NCBI GenBank assembly: GCA_032433765.1
Contig: JAVIAB010000156.1
Coordinates: 85,755,142-85,819,141 of the forward strand
Length of the DNA: 64,000 bases
Source: Megaustenia siamemsis
Lineage: Eukaryota; Mollusca; Gastropoda; Stylommatophora; Ariophantidae
Direction: 5' to 3'
The notes beneath the pieces are model-generated. The model was not told where the DNA came from and did not search any database. It saw only the letters and a list, made by a program, of their open reading frames with translations. A program made the position numbers and the translations under genes. Of the stretch, positions 34,617 to 46,605 are shown piece after piece. Within the stretch, counting starts at the first letter, position 1, and each line of letters opens with the position of its first letter.

Positions 34617-34958
34617 AATGTTCTCCAACAACGACTTCTACAAGAAGTGTTCTCCAACAACGACTTCTACAAGAAGTGTTCTCCAACAACGACTTCTACA
34701 AGAAGTGTTCTCCAACAACGACTTCTACAAGAAGTGTTCTCCAACAACGACTTCTACAAGAAGTGTTCTCCAACAACGACTTCTACAAGAAGTGTTCTCC
34801 AACAACGACTTCTACAAGAAGTGTTCTCCAACAACGACTTCTACAAGAAGTGTTCTCCAACAACGACTTCTACAAGAAGTGTTCTCCAACAACGACTTCT
34901 ACAAGAAGTGTTCTCCAACAACGACTTCTACAAGAAGTGTTCTCCAACAACGACTTCT
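34617..34958. repeat. 29-bp minisatellite with an internal hairpin per unit, about 12 copies
   Basis: Core TTCTCCAACAACGACTTCTA, nearly perfect copies. Each unit contains ACTTCTACAAGAAGT, an inverted repeat with 6-bp arms and a 3-base loop. All plus frames are open. Confidence 0.96.
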
Positions 34959-35221
34959 AAAAGAAACGTAAAATTAAAAAAAACTGAAGACGATGTCAGA
35001 AAAGGTGAAACGAATGGCTCACTTGGCTCACTCCCAGGAGGAAGATTGCAAGTCAAGCTCTCAAGAACTGACAGTGGTAGTTGAGTACGCGGCCCACCCA
35101 GGCGAACGATGTGAGCGCAACACTCAGGAAACACAAGGCTTTAGTCTGTGCTGGGTGTTTGCTACAAGATGAGAGTCTGAATGTCAGCGGATAGTTCACA
35201 TGTTAAGGGAGTTAGACGATC
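34959..35221. other. Spacer, no gene seen
   Basis: Unique sequence. The open frames here are run-outs of the preceding array. Confidence 0.5.
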
Positions 35222-35805
35222 AGCAAAGTCGGATTGAAACAACAAATTTTGATGGAGGCCTACTGTGTGTGTACACAAGGTGAATTATGTAAATGATTGA
35301 AACAACAAATATTGGTCGAGGCCTACTGTGTGTGTACACAAGGTGAATTATGTCAATGATTGAAGCAACACATATTGGTCGAGGCCTGCTGTGTGTGTAC
35401 ACAAGGTGAATTATTTCAAGGATTGAAACAACAAATATTGGTCGAGGCCTGCTGTGTGTGTACACCAGGTGAATTATGTCAAGGATTGAAACAACAAATA
35501 TTGATTGAGGCCTACTGTGTGTGTACACCAGGTGAATTAGGTCAATGATTGAAACAACAAATTTTGATAGAGGCCTACTGTGTGTGTACACCAGGTGAAT
35601 TATGTAAATGATTGAAACAACAAATATTGATTGAGGCCTACTGTGTGTGTACACAAGGTGAATTATGTAAATGATTGAAACAACAAATATTGGTCGAGGC
35701 CTACTGTGTGTGTACACCAGGTGAATTAGGTCAATGATTGAAACAACAAATATTGGTTGAGGCCTACTGTGTGTGTACACCAGGTGAATTATGTCAATGA
35801 TTGAA
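35222..35805. repeat. 63-bp minisatellite, about 9 copies
   Basis: Core GAAACAACAAATATTGGTCG, 63-bp period, including GTGTGTGTACAC. Variants ATATTGGTCG, ATTTTGATAG and ATATTGATTG plus ACACAAGG/ACACCAGG. It is 21 codons per unit and open on the minus strand for 200 codons, with no protein signature. Confidence 0.95.
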
Positions 35806-35877
35806 ATGATATCTCTCTTCACTCCTAGTTCACACAGTCTAGATAGTCATGTATTTGTACTTCTGTCAAAGTCCTTT

Positions 35878-36040
35878 GTTTCACGAGGTGAGATATTGCT
35901 TGTTTCATGATTTGATATATTGCTTGTTTCATGACGGTGTGATATTGCTTGTTTCATGACGGTGAGATATTGCTTGTTTCATTGCTTCATTAGGTGAGAT
36001 ATTGCTTGTTTCATGAGGTGAGATATTGCTTGTTCCAGGA
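35878..36040. repeat. Short degenerate 23-24-bp repeat
   Basis: About seven diverged units around GAGATATTGCTTGTTTCATG. Confidence 0.85.
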
Positions 36041-36990
36041 TGTGTGTCACGTCGTATAACAAACCGGAACAGGAATTGTTGAAGTAACAACACAGCCACC
36101 TACGTGTAAACATCTCGTGGAGACCGACACCTCTCGACAGGTGTTAACCAGTGGATAGTTTCAGGGAAGAGGAATGTTTACAGAACTCAGAACATCTCAA
36201 ATAATCAACAGAGAACAAAAACAAAGAACAATAGATGGGCCGAAGCAGGATCGAACCCGTACTCCTCGGTACAGCGCCTTGCCACGAGAATCAAACGCTA
36301 GAGCACACGGTCAACTCAGCTACCTAAAAAGATAGCTCCCATTGGCGATGTCTTTCCGCATGTTTACCAAGCTAGGATGAGTGGGACAGAGGAACGCGGG
36401 AGGATGCGGGGTCAAAGACGAGCGGCGAGCGAGGTACTCAGTGACGTCAGAAAAGTAAAGAGAGCGAGATTTGGGGCGTGAGGTGAGAGAAGTGAAGTGA
36501 AGATTTTTTTTTAAATTGGTGGCTTTCGATCGTGCCTACAGAACTCTTGTCTACAAACAAGATATTGAATAAATCATGGAGCGGAAAGTTTCCTTAGTCA
36601 ATGACAAACTTGTGGTGGGATCTGTTGCTGGAAGGGATGGGTCACGTGCTGGCTCTCAATGATATTTGCTGACTCAAGTAAACTAAAGCATTTTAGAGAA
36701 GGAACCAGTGGCGTAGCATCCAGGGGCAGCTGCCCAGCTCATGACTCGTATTGCAAAACTTGAAAGGAATATAAAGAAAGTAGTGACAATAAAGCACAGG
36801 TTGGGGAGGGGGGGCGGTGGGCATTACTTACCTCGGCGCCCAGGGGGCTGGTAATCCTTGACATATCATCTGGAGGTTTCATCATCTCATTTTGCCCCTT
36901 CCTCCTCCCAAATTTTAGCGGTACAGCACAACGCCCTGACTGTTCCCATGGACTGGATCCAACGGATTCAAATTGAGGGTCTCGACCTCC
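36041..36990. other. Non-repetitive sequence containing a tRNA-like element
   Basis: About 0.95 kb without a supported gene apart from the tRNA-like piece near 36240-36330. A T-run lies at 36506, a G-run near 36808. It leads into the 23-bp mega-array. Confidence 0.5.
36238..36330 (-). mobile_element. tRNA-like sequence, probably tRNA-derived SINE or tRNA pseudogene
   Basis: On the minus strand an A-box-like TAGCTGAGTTG (36312-36322) and a B-box GGTTCGATCC (36248-36257) are 65 bases apart, longer than the usual spacing in a simple tRNA. That fits either a tRNA with a long variable arm or a decayed tRNA-derived SINE. I could not fold a convincing acceptor stem, so an active tRNA gene is not claimed. 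Confidence 0.5.
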
Positions 36991-37009
36991 AAGAGCGTAC
37001 GGTCTTCAT

Positions 37010-40000
37010 GAAGAGAGGACAAGAACACGGAGACATAGAGGACAAGAACATGGAGAGAGGACAAGAACATGGAGACATAGAGGACAAGAACATGGAGACA
37101 TAGAGTACAAGAACATGGGGACATAGAGGACAAGAACATGGAGATATAGAGGACAAGAGCATGGTGATATAGAAGACAAGAGCATTGAGACATAGAGGAC
37201 AAGAACATGGAGACATAAAGGACAAGAACATGGAGACATAGAGGACAAGAACATAAAGACATAGAGGACAAGAACATGGAGACATAGAGGACAAGAACAT
37301 GGAGACACAGAGGACAAGAACATGGAGACATAGATGATAAGAACATGGAGACATAGAGGACAAGAACATGGAGACATAAAGGACAAGAACATGGAGACAT
37401 AGAGGACAAGAACATTGAGACGTAGAGGACAAGAACATGGAGACATAGAGGACAAGCACATGGACACATAAAGGACAAGAACATGGAGACACAGAGGACA
37501 AAAAAATGGAGACATAGAGGACAAGATCATGGAGACATAGAGGACAAGAACATGGAGACATAAGGGACAAGAACATGGAGACATAGAGGACAAGAACATA
37601 AAGACATAGAGGACAAGAACATGGAGACATAGAGGACAAGAACATGGAGACACAGAGGACAAGAACAAGGAGACATAGAGGATAAGAACATGGAGATATA
37701 GAGGACAAGAACATGGAGACATAAAGGACAAGAACATGGAGATATAGAGGACAAGAACATGGAGACATAAGGGACAAGAACATGGAGACATAGAGGACAA
37801 GAACATAAAGACATAGAGGACAAGAACATGGAGACATAGAGGACAAGAACATGGAGACACAGAGGACAAGAACATGGAGACATAGAGGATAAGAACATGG
37901 AGACATAGAGGACAAGAACATGGAGACATAAAGGACAAGAACATGGAGACATAGAGGACAAGAACATGGAGACATAGAGGACAAGCACATGGAGACATAA
38001 AGGACAAGAACATGGAGACACAGAGGACAAAAAAATGGAGACATAGAGGACAAGATCATGGAGACATAGAGGACAAGAACGTGGAGACATAAGGGACAAG
38101 AACATGGAGACATAGAGGACAAGAACATGGAGACATAGAGGACAAGAACATGGAGAAATAGAGGACAAGAACATGGAGACATAAAGGACAAGAACATGGA
38201 GAAACAGAGGACAAGACAATGGAGACATAGAGGACAAGATCATGGAGACATAGAGGACAAGAACATGGAGACATAGAGGACAAGAACATTGAGACATAGA
38301 GGACAAGAACATAAAGACATAGAGGACAAGAACATGGAGACATAGAGGACAAGAACATTGAGACATAGAGGACAAGAACAAGGAGACATAGAGGACAAGA
38401 ACATTGAGACATAGAGGACAAGAACATTGAGACATAGAGGACAAGAACATTGAGACATAAAGGACAAGAACATTGAGCCATAGAGGACAAAAACATTGAG
38501 ACATAGAGGACAAGAACATGGAGACATAGAGGACAAGAACATTGAGACATAGAGGACAAGAACATGGAGACATAAAGGACAAGAATATTGAGACATAGAG
38601 GACAAGAACATTGAGACATAGAGGACAAGAACATGGTGACATAGAGGACAAGAACATTGAGACATAGAGGACAAGAACATGGAGACATAGAGGACAAGAA
38701 CAAGGAGACATAGAGGACAAGAACATGGAGACATAGAGGACAAGAACATTGAGACATAGAGGACAAGAACATGGAGACATAGAGGACAAGAACATGGAGA
38801 CATAGAGGACAAAAACATTGAGACATAGAGGACAAGAACATAGAGACATAGAGGACAAGAACATTGAGACATAGAGGACAAGAACATGGAGACATAGAGG
38901 ACAAGAACATTGAGACATAGAGGACAAGAACATGGAGACATAGAGGACAAGAACATTGAGACATAGAGGACAAGAATATTGAGACATAGAGGACAAGCAC
39001 ATGGTGACATAGAAGACAAGAACATGGTGACATAGAGGACAAGAACATTGAGACATAGAGGACAAGAACATGGTGACATAGAAGACAAGAACATGGAGAC
39101 ATAGAGGACAAGAACATTGAGACATAGAGGACAAGAACATGGAGACATAGAGGATAAGAACATGGAGACATAGATGACAAGAACATGGAGACATAGATGA
39201 CAAGAACATGGAGAAATAGAGGACAAGAACATGGAGAAATAGAGTACAAGAACATGGAGAAATAGAGGACAAGAACACGGAGAAATAGAGGACAAGAACA
39301 TGGAGAAATAGAGGACAAGAACATGGAGAAATAGAGGACAAGAACATGGAGAAATAGAGGACAAGCACATGGAGACATAAAGGACAAGAACATGGAGACA
39401 CAGAGGACAAAAAAATGGAGACATAGGGGACAAGAACATAAAGACATAGAGGACAAGAACATGGAGACATAGAGGACAAGAACATGGAGACACAGAGGAC
39501 AAGAACAAGGAGACATAGAGGATAAGAACATGGAGACATAGAGGACAAGAACATGGAGACATAAAGGACAAGAACATGGAGACATAGAGGACAAGAACAT
39601 GGAGACATAAGGGACAAGAACATGGAGACATAGAGGACAAGAACATAAAGACATAGAGGACAAGAACATGGAGACATAGAGGACAAGAACATGGAGACAC
39701 AGAGGACAAAAACATGGAGACATTGAGGATAAGAACATGGAGACATAGAGGACAAGAACATGGAGACATAAAGGACAAGAACATGGAGACATAGAGGACA
39801 AGAACATTGAGACGTAGAGGACAAGAACATGGAGACATAGAGAACAAGCACATGGAGACATAAAGGACAAGAACATGGAGACACAGAGGACAAAAAAATG
39901 GAGATATAGAGGACAATATCATGGAGACATAGAGGACAAGAACGTGGAGACATAAGGGACAAGAACATGGAGACATAGAGGACAAGAACAAGGAGACATA

Positions 40001-43000
40001 GAGGATAAGAACATGGAGACATAGAGGACAAGAACATGGAGACATAAAGGACAAGAACATGGAGACATAGAGGACAAGAACATGGAGACATAAGGGACAA
40101 GAACATGGAGACATAGAGGACAAGAACATAAAGACATAGAGGACAAGAACATGGAGACATAGAGGACAAGAACATGGAGACACAGAGGACAAAAACATGG
40201 AGACATAGAGGATAAGAACATGGAGACATAGAGGACAAGAACATGGAGACATAAAGGACAAGAACATGGAGACATAGAGGACAAGAACATTGAGACGTAG
40301 AGGACAAGAACATGGAGACATAGAGGACAAGCACATGGAGACATAAAGGACAATAACATGGAGACACAGAGGACAAAAAAATGGAGACATAGAGGACAAG
40401 ATCATGGAGACATAGAGGACAAGAACGTGGAGACATAAGGGACAAGAACATGGAGACATAGAGGACAAAAACATGGAGACATAGAGGACAAGAACATGGT
40501 GAAATAGAGGACAAGAACATGGAGACATAAAGGACAAGAACATGGAGAAACAGAGGACAAGAAAATGGAGACATAGAGGACAAGATCATGGAGACATAGA
40601 GGACAAGAACATGGAGACATAAAGGACAAGAACATGGAGACATAGAGGACAAGAACATAAAGACATAGAGGACAAGAACATGGAGACATAGAGGACAAGA
40701 ACATTGAGACATAGAGGACAAGAACAAGGAGACATAGAGGACAAGAACATTGAGACATAGAGGACAAGAACATTGAGACATAGAGGACAAGAACATTGAG
40801 ACATAAAGGACAAGAACATTGAGACATAGAGGACAAAAACATTGAGACATAGAGGACAAGAACATGGAGACATAGAGGACAAGAACATTGAGACATAGAG
40901 GACAAGAACATGGAGACATAAAGGACAAGAATATTGAGACATAGAGGACAAGAACATTGAGACATAGAGGACAAGAACATGGTGACATAGAGGACAAGAA
41001 CATTGAGACATAGAGGACAAGAACATGGAGACATAGAGGACAAGAACAAGGAGACATAGAGGACAAGAACATGGAGACATAGAGGACAAGAACATTGAGA
41101 CATAGAGGACAAGAACATATAGACATAGAGGAGAAGAACATGGTGACATAGAGGACAAAAACATTGAGACATAGAGGACAAGAACATAGAGACATAGAGG
41201 ACAAGAACATTGAGACATAGAGGACAAGAACATGGAGACATAGAGGACAAGAACATTGAGACATAGAGGACAAGAACATGGAGACATAGAGGACAAGAAG
41301 AAGGAGACATAGAGGACAAGAACATGGAGACATAGAGGACAAGAACATTGAGACATAGAGGACAAGAATATTGAGACATAGAGGACAAGAACATGGTGAC
41401 ATAGAAGACAAGAACATGGTGACATAGAGGACAAGAACATTGAGACATAGAGGACAAGAACATGGTGACATAGAAGACAAGAACATGGAGACATAGAGGA
41501 CAAGAACATTGAGACATAGAGGACAAGAACATGGAGACATAGAGGACAAGAACATGGAGACATAGATGACAAGAACATGGAGACATAGATGACAAGAACA
41601 TGGAGAAATAGAGGACAAGAACATGGAGAAAAAGAGTACAAGAACATGGAGAAATAGAGGACAAGAACACGTGGGAAATAGCGGACAAGAACATGGGGGA
41701 AATAGAGGACAAGAACATGGGGGAAATAGAGGACAAGAACATGGGGGAAATAGAGGACAAGAACATGGGGGAAATAGAGGACAAGAACATGGAGACATAG
41801 ATGACAAGAACATGGTGACATAGAAGACAAGAACATGGTGACATAGAGGACAAGAACATTGAGACATAGAGGACAAGAACATGGTGACATAGAAGACAAG
41901 AACATGGAGACATAGAGGACAAGAACCTTGACACATAGAGGACAAGAACATGGAGACATAGAGGACAAGAACATGGAGACATAGATGACAATAACATGGA
42001 GACATAGATGACAAGAACATGGAGAAATAGAGGACAAGAACATGGAGAAATAGAGTACAAGAACATGGAGAAATAGAGGACAAGAACACGGAGAAATAGA
42101 GGACAAGAACATGGAGAAATAGAGGACAAGAACATGGAGAAATAAAGGACAAGAACATGGAGAAATAGAGAACAAGAACATGGAGAAATAAAGGACAAGT
42201 ACAAGGAGACATAGTGGACAAGAACATGGAGAAATAGAGGACAAGAACATCGAGAATTATAGGACAAGAACACGTGGGAAATAGAGGACAAGAACACGTG
42301 GGAAATAGCGGACAAGAACATGGGGGAAATAGAGGACAAGAACATGGGGAAATAGAGGACAAGAACATGGGGGAAATAGAGGACAAGAACATGGGGGAAA
42401 TAGAGGACAAGAACATGGGGGAAATAGAGGACAAGAACATGGAGACATAGAGGACAAGAACATGGAGACATAGATGACAAGAACATGGAGACATAGATGA
42501 CAAGAACATGGAGACATAGATGACAAGAACATGGAGAAATAGAGGACAAGAACATGGAGAAATAGAGTACAAGAACATGGAGAAATAGAGGACAAACACA
42601 TGGAGCAGTAGAGGACAGGAACATGGAGAAATAGAGGACAAGAACATGGAGAAATAGAGGACAAGAACATGGAGAAATAGAGGACAAGAACACGTGGGAA
42701 ATAGATGACAAGAACACGTGGGAAATAGAGGACAAGAACATGGAGAAATAGAGGACAAGAACATGGAGACATAGAGGACAAGAACATGGAGAAATAAAGG
42801 ACAAGAACAAGGAGACATAGAGGACAAGAACATCGAGAATTATAGGACAAGAACACGTGGGAAATAGTGGACAAGAACATGGGGGAAATAGAGGACAAGA
42901 ACTTGGGGGAAATAGAGGACAAGAACATGGGGGAAATAGAGGACAAGAACATGGGGGAAATAGAGGACAAGAACATGGGGGAAATAGAGGACAAGAACAT

Positions 43001-43140
43001 GGAGAAATAGAGGGCAAGAACATGGGGGAAATAGAGGACAAGAACATGGGGAAATAGAGGACAAGAACATGGGGGAAATAGAGGACAAGAACATGGAGGA
43101 AATAGAGGACAAGAACATGGAGAAATAGAGGACAAGAACA
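37010..43140. repeat. 6.1-kb 23-bp mega-array, about 265 copies
   Basis: Core GAGGACAAGAACATGGAGAC followed by ATA. Main variants are ATGGAGACATA, ATTGAGACATA, ATAAAGACATA, ATGGAGAAATA and ATGGGGGAAATA; the last two dominate the right side. Higher-order structure is seen from the marker GGACAAAAAAATGGAG: it occurs at about 37499, 38028, 39408, 39891 and 40374, with shifts of 529, 1380, 483 and 483, all multiples of 23. The stop-free unit leaves minus frames open for up to 1768 codons, an artefact. The right end runs into LINE copy B and resembles the LINE sequence expected there. Confidence 0.97.
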
Positions 43141-43226
43141 TCTAAATAGACAGCACAAGCACATAATACAACATGAAAATCAACATCAAGAAAACAGAAG
43201 TGATGAATATCAAAAACGAGAAACAG

Positions 43227-43811
43227 AACATCAACATAACTATAGAAGGCAGACAACTAAAACAGAACATCAACATAACTTTAGAAGGCAGACAACTAAA
43301 ACAGAACATCAACATAACTATAGAAGGCAGACAACTAAAACAGAACATCAACATAACTATAGAAGGCAGACAACTAAAACAGAACATCAACATAACTATA
43401 GAAGGCAGACAACTAAAACAGAACATCAACATAACTATAGAAGGCAGACAACTAAAACAGAACATCAACATAACTATAGAAGGCAGACAACTAAAACAGA
43501 ACATCATCATAACTACAGAAGGCAGACAACTAAAACAGAACATCAACATAACTATAGAAGGCAGACAACTAAAACAGAACATCAACATAACTATAGAAGG
43601 CAGACAACTAAAACAGAACATCAACATAACTATAGAAGGCAGACAACTAAAACAGAACATCAACATAACTATAGAAGGCAGACAACTAAAACAGAACATC
43701 AACATAACTATAGAAGGCAGACAACTAAAACAGAACATCAACATAACTATAGAAGGCAGACAACTAAAACAGAACATCAACATAACTATAGAAGGCAGAC
43801 AACTAAAACAA
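43227..43811. repeat. 39-bp minisatellite, 15 copies, made of LINE coding sequence
   Basis: Each unit encodes NINITIEGRQLKQ, which copy A at 8.7-9.6 kb carries once in the same protein context (before it KQ, after it VEEFKYLG). The 15 units stay in the LINE reading frame because 39 is a multiple of three, giving an open frame 43173-43832. Only units 2 and 8 differ in sequence coding. Near-identity indicates a recent expansion. Confidence 0.97.
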
Positions 43812-43888
43812 GTAGAGAATTCAAATACCTAGGAAGTCTAATGACAAACGATAATTCTCAAACAGCAGAGATAGAATCAAGATGCAAC

Positions 43889-44289
43889 ATCATCATCATC
43901 GTGTGCCTTCTCCGCAACGAAGGTCGTCTACCCTGGATCGCTTCTACTCTTGTTTCTTGCTTTGATGGTGCAGGCTGTCATAGATTGACTTGACCATCTT
44001 TTGATGTTACTCGTCCATGTTAGTCTTGGTCTGCCTCTGCCTCTTTTACCTTGTATTTTTCCTTCCAATATTACTTTTAGTAGGCTGTTGTGTCTTTTAA
44101 CATGCCCCACAAATTTCATTTGTCTTGTCTTAATTGTATTTAGTAGTTCTCTTTTTATTTTCAGTTGTTTTAAAACTTCATCGTTTGTTATCTTTTGTTT
44201 CCATCCAATTCTACCTATTCTTCTATAAATCCACACTTCAAAGGCTTCAATTTGTTGTTCTGTTTTCTTGTCTAATGTGCATGTTTCTG
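43889..44289 (-). mobile_element. 5'-truncated LINE (fourth family) inserted in LINE copy B
   Basis: A 401-bp insertion flanked by the 11-bp direct repeat CAAGATGCAAC (43878-43888 and 44290-44300). The uninterrupted sister at 9 kb reads straight through this site. It reads leftward and ends with a (GAT)n-type tail at 43889-43900, so its 3' end is on the left. It carries only the ORF2 C-terminus and a 3' UTR. Confidence 0.93.
43928..44289 (-). pseudogene. LINE ORF2 C-terminal fragment (fourth family)
   Basis: Encodes the region after reverse transcriptase: ETCTLDKKTEQQIEAFE, IYRRIGRIGW, MKFVGHVKRH and KRGRGRPRLTW, a conserved C-terminal pattern of many LINEs. The open frame covers 43928-44302 but its first codons are host sequence. 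The last 20 residues no longer match the family pattern, so a late frameshift is likely. No catalytic motif is included. Confidence 0.85.
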
Positions 44290-44890
44290 CAAGATGCAAC
44301 AAAGCTTGTCAAATCATTGGACAGTTATCACCACTATTGTCCAACAAGGAAATAACTCTGGAGGCAAAACGAGCACTATACAATACAATCTTCATCCCAA
44401 CGTTGTGCTACCAATGCCAGACCTGGACCCTAGATGCAAGAACAACAAGAAAAAATAACCTCTACAGAGATGAAATGTGTTAGACGAATGACAGGAAACA
44501 GTCTGAGAGATAAGATCAGAAATGAAGAACTGAGAAAAAAGCTAGGAATAACTCCCCGCCATAGAATATATAAACAAACAACAGATAAAATGGTTAGGCA
44601 CGTGACATGGCAGAAAGATCAAAACACAGCACAACTAGCTTTCAATAAACTTTGCGAGAACACCAGACGCAAGGGCCGACCACGAACAAGATGGATTGGT
44701 GTAACACTAGAAACATAACATCAGCAGGGGCCAATAGCAGAGCAAGAGGCTGCAAATTATATCACCTCTCGACGCTGTAAGACAAATAAAGAATGAAAGA
44801 AGAGGAAAAAGAAGAAGGAAAGAAGTAGAAGAAATTATTTGTAAAGAAGTAAATGTCCCAACAGTTAAGGATACCATAATGACCACGTTT

Positions 44891-45685
44891 GAGGTTCTGT
44901 TAGTGGTTGCAAGACTGCTTGTGGGCGGGGAATGGGCAGGCTTGAGGGTTGTGTTAGTGGTTGCAAGACTGCTTGTGGGCGGGGCATGGGCAGGCTTGAG
45001 GGTTGTGTTAGTGGTTGCAAGACTGCTTGTGGGCGGGGCATGGGCAGGCTTGAGGGTTGTGTTAGTGGTTGCAAGACTGCTTTTGGGCGGGGCATGGGCA
45101 GGCTTGAGGGTTGTGTTAGTGGTTGCAAGACAGCTTGTGGGCGGGGCATGGGCAGGCTTGAGGGTTGTGTTAGTGGTTGCAAGACTGCTTGTGGGCGGGG
45201 CATGGGCAGGCTTGAGGTTGTGTTAGTGGTTGCAAGACAGCTTGTGGGCGGGGCATGGGCAGGCTTGAGGGTTGTGTTAGTGGTTGCAAGACAGCTTGTG
45301 GGCGGGGCATGGGCAGGCTTGAGGGTTGTGTTAGTGGTTGCAAGACTGCTTGTGGGCGGGGCATGGGCAGGCTTGAGGGTTCTGTTAGTGGTTGCAAGAC
45401 TGCTTGTGGGCGGGGCATGGGCAGGCTTGAGGGTTGTGTTAGTGGTTGCAAGACAGCTTGTGGGCGGGGCATGGGCAGGCTTGAGGGTTCTGTTAGTGGT
45501 TGCAAGACTTCTTGTGGCCGGCATGGGCAGGCTTGAGGGTTCTGTTAGTGGTTGCAAGACTGCTTGTGGGCGGGGCATGGGCAGGCTTGAGGGTTCTGTT
45601 AGTGGTTGCAAGACTGCTTGTGGGCGGGGCATGGGCAGGCTTGAGGGTTGTGTTAGTGGTTGCAAGACTGCTTGTGGGCGGGGCA
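44891..45685. repeat. 54-bp minisatellite, about 15 copies
   Basis: Core TTAGTGGTTGCAAGACTGCT, 54-bp period, GC-richer than its surroundings (GGGCGGGGCATGGGCAGG). Variants are GACTGC/GACAGC and GGTTGTG/GGTTCTG. Two units carry small deletions (near 45215 and 45515). Both strands stay open for about 300 codons, an artefact of the 18-codon unit. It starts a few bases after the 3' end of LINE copy B. Confidence 0.96.
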
Positions 45686-45898
45686 CAGACAACTCTTTAG
45701 AGTGTTGTATGAACATTGTGGATGTGGACACCCGCTGTCCGTTGCGAGTTATCTACCGCTTGTACTTGCTCTTTAGGCTGACACGTAGGTCATCATCATC
45801 ATGTGCAACCGCATTTGTCGAGACTTCCAGGCAGAGAGAACGCATTTCTCTTGTTGTTGTTGCGAACTCGCGAGTGGGGATTAGTGTCTGTTTATAGC
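45686..45898. other. Spacer, no gene seen
   Basis: Unique sequence with a short CATCATCATCAT run at 45790-45801. Confidence 0.5.
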
Positions 45899-46508
45899 TG
45901 GAGACGTTTGTTGGTGGAGACGTTTGTTGGTGGTGACGTTTGTTGGTGGTGACGTTTGTTGGTGGAGACCTTTTGATGTGGAGACGTTTGTTGGTAAAGA
46001 CGTTTGTTGGTGGAGACGTTTGTTTGTGGAGACGTTTGTTGGTGGAGACGTTTGTTGGTAAAGACGTTTGTTGGTGGAGACGTTTGTTGGTGGAGACGTT
46101 TGTTGGTAAAGACGTTTGTTGGTGGAGACGTTTGTTGGTGGAGACCTTTGTTGGTGGAGACCTTTGTTGGTAAAGACGTTTGTTGGTGGAGACGTTTGTT
46201 GGTGGAGACGTTTGTTGGTAAGACGTTTGTTGGTGGAGACGTTTGTTGGTGGAGACGTTTGTTGGTGGAGACGTTTGTTGGTGGAGACGTTTGTTGGTGG
46301 AGACCTTTGTTGGTGGAGACGTTTGTTGGTAAAGACGTTTGTTGGTGGAGACGTTTGTTGGTGGGGACGTTTGTTGGTGGAGACGTTTGTTGGTGGAGAA
46401 ATTTGTTTGTGGAGACGTTTGTTGGTGGAGACGTTTGTTGGTAAAGACGTTTGTTGGTGGAGACGTTTGTTGGTGGAGACGTTTGTTGGTGGAGACGTTT
46501 GTTGGTGG
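45899..46508. repeat. 16-bp minisatellite, about 38 copies
   Basis: Unit GTGGAGACGTTTGTTG, with GTAAAGACG, GAGACC and TTTGTGGAG variants interspersed in a semi-regular order. Stop-free on the minus strand. Confidence 0.96.
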
Positions 46509-46605
46509 GTGAAATGTGAGGGAGTCCTCGCAACGCTCTAAATATAGCTTCCCCAACATCGTCTAGAATTACAGTCAGCTTGATGAAAGGAGACTTAAAG
46601 AAAGA

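Larger units (their letters stand above)
43150..44885 (+). pseudogene. LINE reverse transcriptase fragment (second family, copy B), expanded and interrupted
   Basis: Plus-strand sister of the fragment at 8745-9568. It begins near ACATGAAAATCAACATCA (MKINIKKTEVMN), enters the 39-bp expansion at 43227, leaves it at 43812, and continues with YLGSLM-type sequence to 43888. There it is cut by another LINE and resumes at 44290 with CNKACQIIGQLSPLLSN, TLCYQCQTWTLDAR, KCVRRMTGNSLRDKIR and a C-terminal GRPRTRW region to about 44720, then a 3' UTR. One-base differences from copy A (for example after 43812 and near 44450) break the frame. The catalytic FADD region lies upstream of the preserved part and is absent. 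The 3' limit is uncertain. Confidence 0.88.

Noticed and set aside
34617..34958. Possible kinship between the 29-bp unit here and the 16-bp unit at 51-64 kb (both contain CTTCTACA)
   Set aside because: The shared word is only eight or nine bases and the rest differs; chance is likely among so many arrays.
36930..37015. Codons reading MDWIQRIQIEGLDLQER before the mega-array, possibly LINE upstream sequence
   Set aside because: A weak similarity to MDYI or MDFI in the LINEs is not enough; the FADD motif is absent and spacing differs.
37527..42833. A 1768-codon minus-strand open frame rich in Cys, Ser, Pro and Leu
   Set aside because: It is the 23-bp array read in rotating frame; the 23-residue period equals three units and parallel frames are equally open. 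No start, splice or protein-family signal.
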